Positions 31,228-42,501 of a stretch of 64,000 nt of DNA are shown here, one piece after another (within the stretch, counting starts at the first letter, position 1; each line of letters starts with the position of its first letter). Made by a program: the position numbers and the translations under genes. Below the pieces are notes generated by a model that saw nothing but the letters and a program-made list of their open reading frames with translations, did not search any database and was not told the origin of the DNA. Origin of the DNA: Cylindrotheca closterium (taxonomy: Eukaryota > Bacillariophyta > Bacillariophyceae > Bacillariales > Bacillariaceae); NCBI GenBank assembly GCA_933822405.4, contig CAKOGP040000180.1, forward strand, positions 22,700 to 86,699, read 5' to 3'.

Positions 31228-33669
31228 CTATCGATCTTTCTTCGATTCTGTAACCGTATCAGTATTGGGACCATCACCTCCTTCCGCTGGTCGTGAATCA
31301 TCCACTGGGTACAACCATCTCTGGTAAAGGTAGATAAAGAACACAATGTCGTCTCGGAAGCAAGAAATTCGAGCCATCGTTGGCATTCGGATGATAAATG
31401 AGAAGAGATCGTCAATAACTTCGAATAGAACAGGGAAATGGGCAAGCAAAATTAGTCAGATTGCATCGCTGTAGAGCTCAAAAGTGGTAGGGAACTCACA
31501 GGTGTTGACGCTCTTGTAGCACAACACGGTCCACGGTAAATGGGCCACAGATTTCAGCTTGTAATTCAAAAAGAGTTGTGGACACATCAATGCAAAACCC
31601 AACGCATAAACTGCAGAGGATGCCGTTGTGATGAACCATGAATACCAACCGGAATGTTCTTCGCTAACAAAGGAATACAGCGCGTAGCCTACTACCAATG
31701 GTACCAGAAATTTAGAGAGAGTTGACGTCGCGATTCGATCACATTCCATCGTCAGTGCGTGTAAATCATCCTTTGACGTCCGTTTGCTGTTCTCGGTTCC
31801 GTTCCTCATATTTTCCAAACGCGTTGCCCGCACCTCCAACCCAAACAACCGAGGGATTTGGTTCCATTTTGATGCAGCTTTGGACAAGTCTGCCTTTAAC
31901 AAAGACAAGCCAGAAGCGCGCTTGCACTTCCACATTGCAATCAAAACACCACACGCACTCGGTATGGTCATGAGTAGAGATGACTCTTTTTCGATCAGGA
32001 AAAGCAAGATAACAAACTGCCCAACCATATCGAGAAATAACGATCTGACGCTTAGTCCAGTGAGATCCTTGTTATTCCGCCAGAATGATACCTCATTCTT
32101 GAAGGTCAAGAACTCAAATAACAGGTGCAGTGCGCTTGCAAGAACTGTTATTCCCAGTAAGGTCACATTCGTATCCGCAATTAAACGCCGCAAGTCGTCG
32201 ATATCAGATTGATCAAACCCGAATTCCTTCTGAGACTCGATAGCCTGTGACAGGTGCGACAAAAGACGCCAACGAGCAGGACTAATTCCTCCAGCCGTCG
32301 CAGTAGATCGGTGGATGTAGTCATCTTCCTCCATGTCACTTCTGTCAAACGAAACTCGAAGAGGTAAACTTGAAATTGTTTGGTTCAGTGGGATATATTT
32401 TTCTGATGTCAAGCCAATTTCATCGACATGCAACGCCGGGATATGTGCAACCGTTGACGGGTGCATCTGACTTTTGCCAACACGGACCAATTCCATACCA
32501 GACACATGTGCAAGATTCATAGGATACGAGTCTTCATCAATCTGACGTACGAGAGATGGTTAGAACAAGATTGGTTGGACTGCAATGAAAAGAAATCGTT
32601 TACATACAAGGTACTTGATGGCCACTTCCGGCTTGAAGAATGGGTATCCCTGATGCTTGGCCTTCATACGCTGAGCTGTGCTGTACGTCTCATAGTACTC
32701 TGGCTGTGCATGCTCCATATCCCATGGTGGATATTTCTGTGATTTGTCCTGAAGAATATACTTCCGGACGCAATAAACGAGATCATCGAGCAGAATACGC
32801 TTTGGTTTTGTAATGTGATTGGGTTCATCGTGCTTGACCAGGCCGACTTTTCCGAGCAACAAGGAGTGCGAGTTGGATGCTCTTCCAATTGCTGACACTG
32901 CTTCGTTCAGAGTATTAGCCTCAATCAAATTGTATTGCTGTCTTGCAACAACGACATGAACATAAACAGTCGAGTTTCCAACAAGCGCCATCCACACGGC
33001 TGAATTTTGTGGCAAATGTATTACGGAACGTTCGAGTAGTCCTTTTTTCCCTCCATTTTCAGCTGTATTTCGATCATCAACCGAGGAGGATACCTTTGGA
33101 GTTATCCGCATTTGTGTGGCAATTGCTTCGTAGAGCGACAGCAAGAGACTAGTGGATTCGATACCCTGTCCAGCACCTGACAGTGTGGAGATGACTCCTT
33201 TGTCTTCAAGCATCTGCTTATCAGACTCGTCTAACCAAGAAATAGCCTGTCGCATCGAAGGATCGTCATCAGACCCGCATGTAGTATTATCGCTACAATC
33301 CAACGTGGTCAGAAGGAACGATTTTGACATCGAAGCAGACCTCATGTAGTCGGACCACAACATCGTCGTATGAACATCGGTGGTACGAACACCCGTATTT
33401 TCATCCTCACCAAACTCATTTATCAGGAAGCTTTTATCAAAGCTTTTCTTCGTAGACAGATAAATCTTCATCTGGATCTCCTCCTCCTTTGACCACAATG
33501 GATTTACGAATCCTTCGGGGGGCGTTGTTGTAAGATCAATTCGGCTAAGAGGGTACATCAAAGCGTACAAATTGAAACATGCCATTACAACATACAATCC
33601 CATTAGAACTGACGAGACACATGATGTTGATACAATCGATCTCGTAGCCTTGCTGCTTTTTTCTGCCAT
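31228..33669 (-). CDS. CLPTM1: CLPTM1-family multi-pass membrane protein
   Basis: Cleft lip and palate transmembrane protein 1 family, ER/Golgi membrane proteins that in animals act in receptor trafficking and, for CLPTM1L, lipid scrambling. Three exons, 33669-32608, 32541-31500 and 31418-31228, join in phase to 764 residues. The first span is near residue 15-40 (SVLMGLYVVMACFNLYALMY). The lumenal region has PLWSKEEEIQMKIYLS and SLPLRVSFDRSD. The hallmark segment is LLFEFLTFKNEVSFWRNNKD followed by LTGLSVRSLFLDMVGQFVIL, then QLFLNYKLKSVAHLPW and, after the last intron, IDDLFSFIIRMPTMARISCF and DDIVFFIYLYQRWLYPVD. First and last parts of the family pattern are all present, so the model looks complete. 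Confidence 0.93.
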
Positions 33670-33846
33670 CTTTGATAGACCAACGGCGTGAAGTTGCAAC
33701 TAACCGAAAAGTTTTTGTTCCGTGACTGAAAGCATTTAGTTCCACGTGGAAGCATTGGATCTTGCCTACTCATATTACAAAAGACTACAGTACCGGTACG
33801 TGTGCGGAGGCGCATTGTAATTTGCTTTGCATACCACTGTTGTGGT

Positions 33847-36800
33847 CTAAAGAGCTGAAGTCACCTTAATATCATCACCTTCGACAAGCTTTCCAAGGTC
33901 ATATACTTCACTTTCTCCAGCGTCGAGAAGAAGTTTCTTTGCTTCATCTGCATCCTTGGCGTCTACTATCAGAACCATGCCAACTCCACAGTTGAAGGTT
34001 CTTAACATTTCATTGTCATCGAGACCACTTGCTTCCTTCATCCACTGGAAAACACTTGGAAGTTTGGGATGTCCTGAGATGCTGGCACCAATTCCATCAG
34101 GAATACTGCGAGGCAAATTCTCTAGCAGACCTCCACCAGTGATATGAGCCATCGCTTTAACCAATCCCTTCTTCAGCAGTGGCAAACATGACTTTACGTA
34201 AATGCGCGTGGGGGTCAATAGCGAGTCTCCAATCCTTGCCTTAGTCTTGTCCCAAGGGCAGGGGCTGTCGTATGTCAGGCCCTCCTTGGCAACTAACTTT
34301 CTAACCAAGCTGAATCCGTTGCTGTGAATACCGCTGCTCGCAAGACCAAGCAACACGTTTCCCACTTCAACGCCCTGGGGAAGAATCTTTCCCTTTTGCA
34401 CCGCACCAACACTGAAACCTGCCAAATCATAGTCACCTGGCGCATACATCGAAGGCATCTCGGCAGTCTCACCACCAATCAACCCACAACTAGCCTGCAT
34501 GCAGCCCTCTGCAATTCCTTCGACAACAGCAGCAGCTTCAGCTACTTCAAGATGACCAGTGGCAAAATAATCTAGGAAGAATAAAGGCTCGCCACCAGCG
34601 ACAATGAGATCATTAACGCACATTGCAACAAGATCAATTCCAACTGTGACGTGGTTCTTCATTGTCTGAGCAATTCGCAACTTCGTTCCCACACCGTCTG
34701 TTGCGCCAATCAATACAGTTTCCCGCGCATCGAATCCAGCTGCTGCAAGGTCAAAAAGTCCGCCAAAACCACCGAGATCGGCGTCGCATCCCGGTCGGCG
34801 AGTGGCCTTGCAGAACGGCTTGATAATGTCAACGAGCTTGTTTCCGGCGTCGATATCAACACCTGAATCAGCATAACTAATGACTTTCCCCTTTGAATAC
34901 TTCTCGATTGCCTCGACAAAAGCTGGCCCTTCCAGCTGCTGGACCTTTGCCTTGAGCGTTTCTGCTGTGTCACCTGATTCCACTGTTACCCTCTTTTGGA
35001 CGATAATCGGTCCACCATCAACAGTCTCAGTAACTTCGTGAATAGTGCAGCCGCTCTCCTTTTCACCAGCGTCAATAACGGCCTGGTGCACCTGCAAATC
35101 CATCCCACCAGCATGCAAGGGAAGCAACGAAGGATGAACATTGATACATCGACCGGCCCAAAAATCGCAAAATGCCTTGGACAAAATGCGCATGTATCCC
35201 ACCAGAACGACATACTCAACCCCGGCACTCAAAAGAACTTCCGTACATTCTGCATCGTATTGTTCACGAGTCAAGTCCTTAGCAGAAACAAAGCGCGAAA
35301 CAACTGCTGCTCCAAGAGAATTCCCCTTTTCCAAAATAGGGGCAGCAGATCTGTTGCTCACAACTGCAACAATTTCTGCATGTAGTTTCCCAGAGGCACA
35401 AGCTTCCATCACTGGAATCAGAGCAGTACCACGGGTTGATCCAAGAACTCCAATGCGGAGTTTTTTCCCCAGCGCTTTCCTTCCGATATCGGTTCTGTTG
35501 TGAAGCAAACCGTTGTCATCAGTATCAACAAAATCCAACTTGTCGACTCCCTTGTATGCTGTCAGTAGAGCTGTCTTCAGGTTTGAACCCAAACCAGTGA
35601 CAGCAAGAACTCTTCCTCCGGAGCAACGTGTCACGCCCAAGTCATCCAATTTCGTTCCAGCGTGGTATACCTTCACGTCATCGATCAGCTTTGCCTCCTC
35701 CAGACCCTTGATTTCCATTCCCTTGGGATACTTCTCTGGGTAACCCTTGGCTGCGCAAACAACAGTTGCAGCAGACACACCCTCTTTGAATCGGACATCG
35801 ATATCTCCCAAGGTGCCAGTGCAACAAGCTGTCATAACTTCGTAAAGATCAGTCTCTAGAAGTGGTAGAACGACTTGAGTCTCTGGATCACCAAATCGAC
35901 AGTTGTATTCTAACATGTATGGGCCATCAGGAGTCAGCCTAGCAAAGAGAAGATATCATGTGAAAACAGTGAAAACAAATGATCAAACGAATCACACGGA
36001 TTCTTACATCATTCCAGCATAAAGAAGTCCCACGTATGGGGTTCCACGTTCGGACATCTTCGTAACAGTGGTCTTGCACATGGCTTCAATCTCTGTTTGC
36101 AACTTTGGAGTAACACAAGGTGCTGGCGCATAAGCTCCCATTCCTCCAGTGTTCAAGCCTTCGTCATTATCGAGAGCCCGTTTGTGGTCTTGTGCAGCAG
36201 GCATCAAAACAGCGGTCTTGCCATCACACAAAGCAAAACATGATGCTTCAGGCCCAGTCAAGAAAGACTCAATTACACATGTATCTCCTGCGGTCCCAAA
36301 TGCCTTGTCTGACATGATTTCTTTTACTGCTGCTATAGTCTCTGTTTTTGTTGAGGGGATTAAAACCCCTTTCCCGGCGGCAAGTCCAGATGCTTTTACA
36401 ACCTGCCTATCATTCTCTTCCAATGATTCGACATACTTGATTGCTTCATCTGTATCTGTAAATGTTCTGTATTTTGCAGTTGGAATCCCATGTTCTTGCA
36501 AGAAGTCCTTGGTGAATGCCTTGCTCGCTTCTAATTCGGCAGCGGCTTGCGATGGACCGAAGCACAGCACATCGGGACACTTGACCTTCATCTCGTCCAC
36601 AATCCCCGCAACAAGGGGAGCCTCTGGTCCAACAACCACCATGCGGGCACCAACTTCTTTTACAAGCTCGATGACAGTATCATTATTTTGGTTTGGGCCA
36701 CGGTTCTCGATTTTCGTGTTTTCTTCTGCCGCTGTGCCTCCGTTTCCTGGACAGCACAACACCTTCGCTACAAGCGGCGATTGTGCAAGGGCAACTGCAA

Positions 36801-37402
36801 GGGCATGCTCTCTGCCACCTGAGCCGACAACAATTACAACATCCTTCTGGCCGGACGAGGCAACAACCTTATCCGCTGTCTTTTTGTCCAGTTCTGCGAG
36901 GGTCTGCAAAGTACCGGCGGCAAGTGCTGCTTTCTTCTCGTTGTCACCAGATACAGCAGACAAAATGTCTTCAATGGATCCACCGACAAACGAATCCGTT
37001 GGTACATTGAATGCAGCCACGACTGTAGAATCGTCGCCGGAGAGAATTTTAGATCGGACAGACTCTGCTTCTGAACAAAACTTGATATACTCAGTCTCGG
37101 TTGTTGGAAGTGAGTATACCAATAGTGATCTTGTAGCAATCTTCCCATCAGCATTACCACCATTTGATAGGAATGTTCGGTAAGGCACTTTGAGGAGAGC
37201 GTGGCCGATGGCTTGGGAACGGTCAGGGACGATTTCAGGGACCCCACATTCAGAAGAAGCTTTAGATAGAAGATCAAGGAGCTGGAACCGTCGTGAGGAT
37301 CAGATTCGGATTTAAATTTCATACGTCGGACAATTGCGGTTATGGTGATCTCACCTTAGTTGGAGCTCTTGCTCCGAATCCAAGAACAGTGGCACTAGGC
37401 AT
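33847..37402 (-). CDS. trifunctional GARS-GART-AIRS purine biosynthesis enzyme
   Basis: Catalyses steps 2, 3 and 5 of de novo IMP synthesis. Exons 37402-37355, 37281-36008 and 35938-33847 join in phase to 1137 residues. Residues 1-160 are an extension with no family I know. GARS (PurD) spans about 162-600: VVIVVGSGGREHALAVALAQ, CPGNGGTAAEE, VVGPEAPLVAGI and LEYNCRFGDPETQ. GART (PurN) spans about 600-795: RIGVLGSTRGTAL, CINVHPSLLPLHAGGM (catalytic Asn and His near 707 and 709) and TVDGGPIIVQ (Asp). AIRS (PurM) spans about 795-1137: GATDGVGTKLRIAQ, GGETAEMP, AHITGGGLLENLPR. The order GARS-GART-AIRS differs from the animal GARS-AIRS-GART. Cytosolic by lack of a leader. Confidence 0.96.
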
Positions 37403-37653
37403 GATGGTGAGGAAACACTTGAGATGTGTTTCCGAGTTTTATGTTCTGATGGCTGGAAAAGATGGAATGTAGAATTTCAGAATTTTAAGAATTGTGTTTG
37501 ATCAATCCTTGGTTTGATAGGGCATTCTGCTGTAAGCGAACCCGCGGACATTCATACTAAACAAGTTTCCGTTACCAAAATATGTCCGTTTTTTAAAATC
37601 TCCCTAACCTTTTATTGTTGAACACAAAAGATTTGACAACTTCACCAATTACA

Positions 37654-38357
37654 ATGGTTTCTTGTGGCTACGCTTACAGCATCGTTTCGATTCTCCTTCT
37701 TCTCATCGCCCCACCATGCACTGCGGACATGACAGACAAGCCCACTGGAATCAGATTTGCCGGTCAGCTGCGAGATTTGGGCCTGTTTGGCGTAGGTGTC
37801 AGAAAGAAGGGTCCCATCAAGGTGTATTCAGTTGGAATGTACTGCTCTGAAGTTGTGCGCGAGACCCTGTCCACAGTTTCACGAACTGCTGGTAGAGGAA
37901 AGGAAGCCATCAGTGTACTTTGTAAGGGTGCACAAGAGAATCCCACATCATTCATCCTGTAAGCTGGAAATTGTTGGCATATGGAATGCATTCCATCAAA
38001 TACTCATTCTAATTTCCCTCCCCATGCAGTATAATGAACTTCAAAGTTGGAGCGGAAAAGATGGCAAGTGCAATTGCTGAGTCAGTTGCTCCTCGCCATT
38101 CTGTCTCCTCTGATGTCGATGACTTGAAGGGTCTGATCTTTTCGGGCGTTTCAGAGAAAGGAGCTGCTGTCAAAGGAACCGTCCTGCAATTCGATTGTAG
38201 CCCTGAAAGCGGCGTCGGCGTGTCAGTTGATGGAAAAGAACAGGGTAATGTTGCAAGTGGTGGACTGGCGAAGGCATTTTGTCGGGTATACTTGGATGAC
38301 GATTGTGTAAGCAAGCCTCTGCGTGACAGTATTCTCGAAAATTGTTGCGCTCCATAA
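37654..38357 (+). CDS. chalcone isomerase-like protein, secreted leader
   Basis: Exons 37654-37958 and 38030-38357 join in phase (intron 71 nt) to 210 residues. The leader, YSIVSILLLLIAPPCTADMT, is a signal peptide. The body starts with IRFAGQLRDLGLFGVGVRKK then GPIKVYSVGMYCS, the core of chalcone isomerase-fold proteins, which outside plants are mostly fatty-acid-binding (FAP/CHIL) rather than flavonoid enzymes. Exon 2 carries IMNFKVGAEKMASAIAESVA and later FDCSPESGVGVSVDGKEQG with CRVYLDDDCVSKPLRDSILE, matching the C-terminal strands and helix of the fold. The first in-frame ATG is 37654. Divergent from the purine enzyme with a 251-bp spacer. Confidence 0.75.
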
Positions 38358-38481
38358 TTGGAAAGCGCCGTCGACGATCCATTCTCTGGTTTCGAGCTAC
38401 CAACGAAAGAAAGGGAAGAAATCATCATATTTAGGCCTTATTATATATTCAAACTTACAAAGTTACAACAAATAAGAACTT

Positions 38482-39891
38482 TTAAAGCACCATCTGGTCC
38501 TTTGTTGCTACGCTCCTTTCATCCTTCCACGCTTGTGCACCGAAAAGCTCTCTACGGATTTCTGGCGTAATCTTGGGGTGAAAGTGCTTTTTCATGACTA
38601 CTTTCAAGGCTTCTCGTGCCTCGTCCTTGACTTCATTTTTATATCTTTGACAGAATGTCAACAAGGCTTGGTGCCAAAGCACCGGCAATGTGCGGTCGTC
38701 TTCCAAGAAGGAAGCGAAGTGACGGACCAAGCCCGAAATGACAGGAGCGGGTAGCGAGTACTTTTTGTTCAATAGCGTCTTGATAAAAATTGAGGCAGCA
38801 CCGTTGTATTCCGAAATTTGTGCCAGTTTGTGGATGGCAACAGCCGAATGATGAACTGGAATGGAGACTCTCTGCAACACGGATGCCACGATAGCTGCCT
38901 CTCTCAGTGTGCACTCTTCCTTACAAAGAGGGAGTAGAATGCCCTTAAAGAATGCTGCGGGCTTGTAAACTGCCTTCTTCAGCGAGATGTAGTAGTGATA
39001 GTTGAGTTTCTTTTGGCTGTAGATGTCGGCTCTGACTGAATCCAAAAGAACTAAATTGTAGAATCGCTGGGCCATCTTTGGGTTTAGATTGGAAGCGAAA
39101 ATGCGAGTTGCTGCGTACATGGCCTGTGGTGTCCATTGATCTGGTCGCGTCAGATAAAGAACTTGCTCCCAGTTACTCAAAGACGGGATAACCTTGAATG
39201 CCTTTGGAAGCTTGCCGGATGTATATCTGCTTAGGATCTTTCCAATATCGGTGTACACGTCAACAACCTTGTCAGGCAATGGAGGTAAGCCTTCTTCTTC
39301 GTCAACCGCAACTTTCCCCTTTTGTTCAGCTTCCTTTTCGGCAATCTTTCCCATGATGATATCCGCCAAAGTCTTTCTTTCTTCGACAACATTATTTCGG
39401 TTCATCGCTGCAACAATTGCCTCGTCTTCAGCCGACAAACCGAGAGCCCCGTCTCTGATGTCAATGTACCCTTGATCGTTTTCAATATAGCTAAAAAGCC
39501 AAGTTTAGACTCGACGGATTGGATTTTTCTGTGCAAAAGACAACTGTGTTCCTTACTCTTCTTCGTCAATAATAATTTCTTCTTCATCTTCATACTCTTC
39601 GTCACTGTCTACCACACCTGCTTGCTGATGTTGCATCATTTTTTGCCTTCTTGCACGCTCTTCCATTTCCATTGTATTCTGTTGATCTCTCGTCATATCC
39701 AAGATTCTTTTGCTTGTTTTCTCATCCAAGAATTCCTCCTCATCTTTTCCACTCTTTGTCTTGCGCCTTCCACGGCTCGGAGCTGCATATTTTCCACGCA
39801 TTTCGTCACCTTCAATCACCTGTCCAAGAGGTTCATGTCTCACTTGCTGAGACACAAGGGCATTCGAACGGATCTTCTTTGCCTTCGGCAT
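38482..39891 (-). CDS. BYSL: bystin (Enp1), 40S ribosome biogenesis factor
   Basis: Bystin/Enp1 is needed for processing and export of pre-40S particles in nucleolus and cytoplasm. Exons 39891-39557 and 39490-38482 join in phase (intron 66 nt) to 447 residues. The N-terminal 120 residues are basic then acidic (MPKAKKIRSNALVSQ to DEEYEDEEEIIIDEEE). The conserved domain follows: LSRYTSGKLPKAFKVIPSLS, NWEQVLYLTRPDQWTPQAMY, ATRIFASNLNPKMAQRFYN, LNYHYYISLKKAVYKPAAFF, KGILLPLC and SLPAPVISGLVRHF. Length and motif order match the family. Head-to-head with 40S protein SA at 264 bp, a functionally coherent pair. Confidence 0.97.
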
Positions 39892-40155
39892 GATGAAGAC
39901 GGTTTGTGATGGTTTGTGTCCACTGAAAAGAAAACATTTTTTCGTTCCTCCTTGAGTGGCGATCAAATCCGGTGGCGCGCGCGAATCGCGCCCCTTCTTC
40001 AAAGGGGGAGACTTTCATAGGATCAGTTCGACTGTCGACCAAGTTGAAAGTTGCTTACCGCTTTACTTTTTTTGAAAACCCGGATCTACAGTTCTCTTTT
40101 CAAACCTTGCAACCGTGATTACACACACCTTCTTTACCTAGCAACTTAATCAACC

Positions 40156-41004
40156 ATGGCTTCCTTTTCTACCCTCCCCCCTATCCTCCAGCCCAAGGAA
40201 GAGGACATCCAAATGATGCTATCTGCTGGTGTCCACACCGGAACCAGAAATTCTGATGATTCCATGAAGGAGTACATCTGGCGTCGCCGTAACGATGGTG
40301 TGCACATTTTGAACATCGGAAAGACCTGGGAGAAGCTGATCTTGGCCGCCCGCGTCATTGCTGCTATCGAAAACCCTGAGGATGTCATTGCCATCTCTGC
40401 GCGTCCATACGGTATGCGTGCTGTCCTCAAGTTCGCTCACTATACTGGAGCCCAATCCATTGCTGGACGATTCACGCCTGGTACCTTCACAAACCAGATA
40501 ACCAAGCAATTCAGGGAACCCAGATTGTTGATCGTTACTGACCCAAGAACCGACTCGCAATCCGTCCGCGAGGCTTCTTACGTGAACCTCCCTGTCATTG
40601 CCTTCTGTGACTCTGATTCGCCTTTGCAGTTCGTTGACGTTGCCATCCCTGCTAACAACAAGGGTAAATTCTCCATCGGTCTTCTTTACTGGATGCTCGC
40701 TCGTGAAATCCTTCGCCTAAGAGGATCTGTCAGCCGAACATCCGACTGGGACGTTCCTGTCGATCTCTTTTTCCACCGTGATGTTGAAGAACTCAAGAAG
40801 AGCGAGGAAGAACAAGCCGCCAAGGCTGAAGAAACTGCTGCTGTTCCTGCTTACGAAGCACCTATCGCTGAGACCATGGAGCCCGCTGCTATGGAAACCC
40901 CGGCTGATGCCAGCTTCCGACCTGCTGATGCCGCTCCATACGGTACTTCCTGGGAAGGAGGCGAAACCACATCAGCTGCCGCCGCTGCTGGAGGTGACTG
41001 GTAA
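40156..41004 (+). CDS. RPSA: 40S ribosomal protein SA (uS2)
   Basis: Structural protein of the small ribosomal subunit, uS2 family, also known as laminin-receptor precursor. Single exon of 282 residues. [20 protein letters not shown] is followed by the conserved [81 protein letters not shown] and [20 protein letters not shown]. The C-terminal tail is Ala/Glu-rich and ends with a Trp-containing segment ([12 protein letters not shown]), as in other eukaryotes. Codon use is strongly biased toward C-ending codons, fitting high expression. Confidence 0.99.
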   Translation: MASFSTLPPILQPKEEDIQMMLSAGVHTGTRNSDDSMKEYIWRRRNDGVHILNIGKTWEKLILAARVIAAIENPEDVIAISARPYGMRAVLKFAHYTGAQSIAGRFTPGTFTNQITKQFREPRLLIVTDPRTDSQSVREASYVNLPVIAFCDSDSPLQFVDVAIPANNKGKFSIGLLYWMLAREILRLRGSVSRTSDWDVPVDLFFHRDVEELKKSEEEQAAKAEETAAVPAYEAPIAETMEPAAMETPADASFRPADAAPYGTSWEGGETTSAAAAAGGDW

Positions 41005-41588
41005 ATAACTTTAAGAAAAGAAAATTTGACCATAATATTAAATTCTGAAAAGCACTGTTCTTCCAAGTTTGGCCTTCGCGTTTCTATTTGGCATCTAAAG
41101 CCGACCATTTCTAGCTCTTCATTTGCGTATTGGTAGCTTGCTAACCAATGTAGCTATAGCTACCTTTTACCGTTCATAGCTTCTTCTCTTTCACAAAATT
41201 TCGTTGAATTCATGCGACTCATCGATGCAGTTTTGCTTGTATCCCAAAACCATGTGATGTGATTGGAAGCAGTACGTCTTCCCTGTCGTCACTTTGGCCG
41301 TCGGCGGTGAAGGAAAAACATAGCACACATCGGTCACCAACACTTACCGACATGTATGCGCTTTCGCATGTCGCGCATCGTTGACCAATTCGAACGAAAG
41401 AACTTTACTAGCTCCTTTTTAAAAAGTGCTGCACGATTTTAGCATTCAGCTACGTACGCAATTGTAGTACTTGAATAGAGTAGAAAATCCCGGCGCGATT
41501 TGAAAAGTGTGTGCGCCCATCTCCTCCAGTTCACACTCGACACATCCCGTCAAGGAAGCTCATCGTCAATACAACCAACTAGTTCATC
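41005..41588. other. intergenic region, promoter of H2A.Z
   Basis: 584 bp between RPSA and the H2A.Z start. It contains a 20-bp near-tandem AGCTATAGCTACC / GTAGCTTGCTAACC patch at about 41130-41165, and a purine-poor stretch with several ACACATC motifs near the start. No RNA gene or supported ORF. Confidence 0.5.
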
Positions 41589-42238
41589 ATGGTACGTAGT
41601 TTGCAACCGAGTCTAGATTGTAGATGCGTTATCTCCTATATGAGATAAGCAGATAGGAAGAAAATGGGACTTAAGGTACCAGGAGAACCTCGGTTATTCT
41701 CCGTAGCCAAACAAAGCCGTTGCGAAGCGATGAAATCCTGAGGTTTAGGCCTACCAATGATGCACTTTCTTGTTTCTTGCAACAATGATCAATCATTCCT
41801 CATAGTGGTAATTTTTAAATCTTATAGTCAGGCAAAGGAGGAAAGGGCGGAAAAGGAGGAAAAGGTGGAAAGGCACCAACTAGCAAGAAGGCACCACAAT
41901 CCAGAAGTTCCAAGGCTGGTCTTCAATTCCCCGTCGGACGTGTTCACCGTTTCTTGAAGAACACTGTGCACCAAGGCCACCGTGTGGGTGCTACTGCTGC
42001 CGTGTACACTTCCGCCATCTTGGAATACCTCACCGCTGAGGTTCTCGAGTTGGCTGGCAATGCTTGTAAGGATTTGAAAGTAAAGCGTATCACACCACGT
42101 CACTTGCAGTTGGCCATTCGGGGAGACGAAGAATTAGATGCTCTAATCAAGGCCACGATTGCAGGAGGTGGTGTCATTCCTCACATCCATAAGTCTCTCA
42201 TCAACAAGTCTACAAAGGGTAAGAAGGCCAAGTTCTAA
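41589..42238 (+). CDS. H2AZ: histone H2A.Z
   Basis: Histone variant placed at promoters and +1 nucleosomes. Exon 1 is the ATG alone (41589-41591), followed by a 236-nt intron (GTACGT...CTTATAG) and exon 2, 41828-42238, giving 137 residues. The tail starts [20 protein letters not shown], a Gly-Lys repeat with many acetylatable lysines. The core reads [60 protein letters not shown] and [15 protein letters not shown]. The extended acidic patch ([17 protein letters not shown]) and [12 protein letters not shown] identify H2A.Z rather than core H2A. A shorter internal ATG model would lose half the fold and is rejected. Confidence 0.96.
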
Positions 42239-42501
42239 GGAGCCTTCATACCACTACTTGCAATGTTCCTGCACTGCTTTGGGGAGGCAATGCAGATGTG
42301 TATTTATTTTGGAAGGAAGATACCCGTTCTGCTGTATTCTCGCATCACTGTGTTTTCTATAGTCCAAGCATTTAATCATTCTGCACCATGGGTACTTCAA
42401 TTCATAGTCTAATGAATACAAATGAAATGTCGTTTACATGTTCCCATACGCTTCGGTGCTGCTATTGTTTAAATACCTTGTTAGTCACTTGAAGTGCTCT
42501 T

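Noticed and set aside
36149..37183. 344-codon plus-strand ORF opposite the purine enzyme
   Set aside because: Antisense to GARS, serine-rich, no domain; a shadow of biased codon use.
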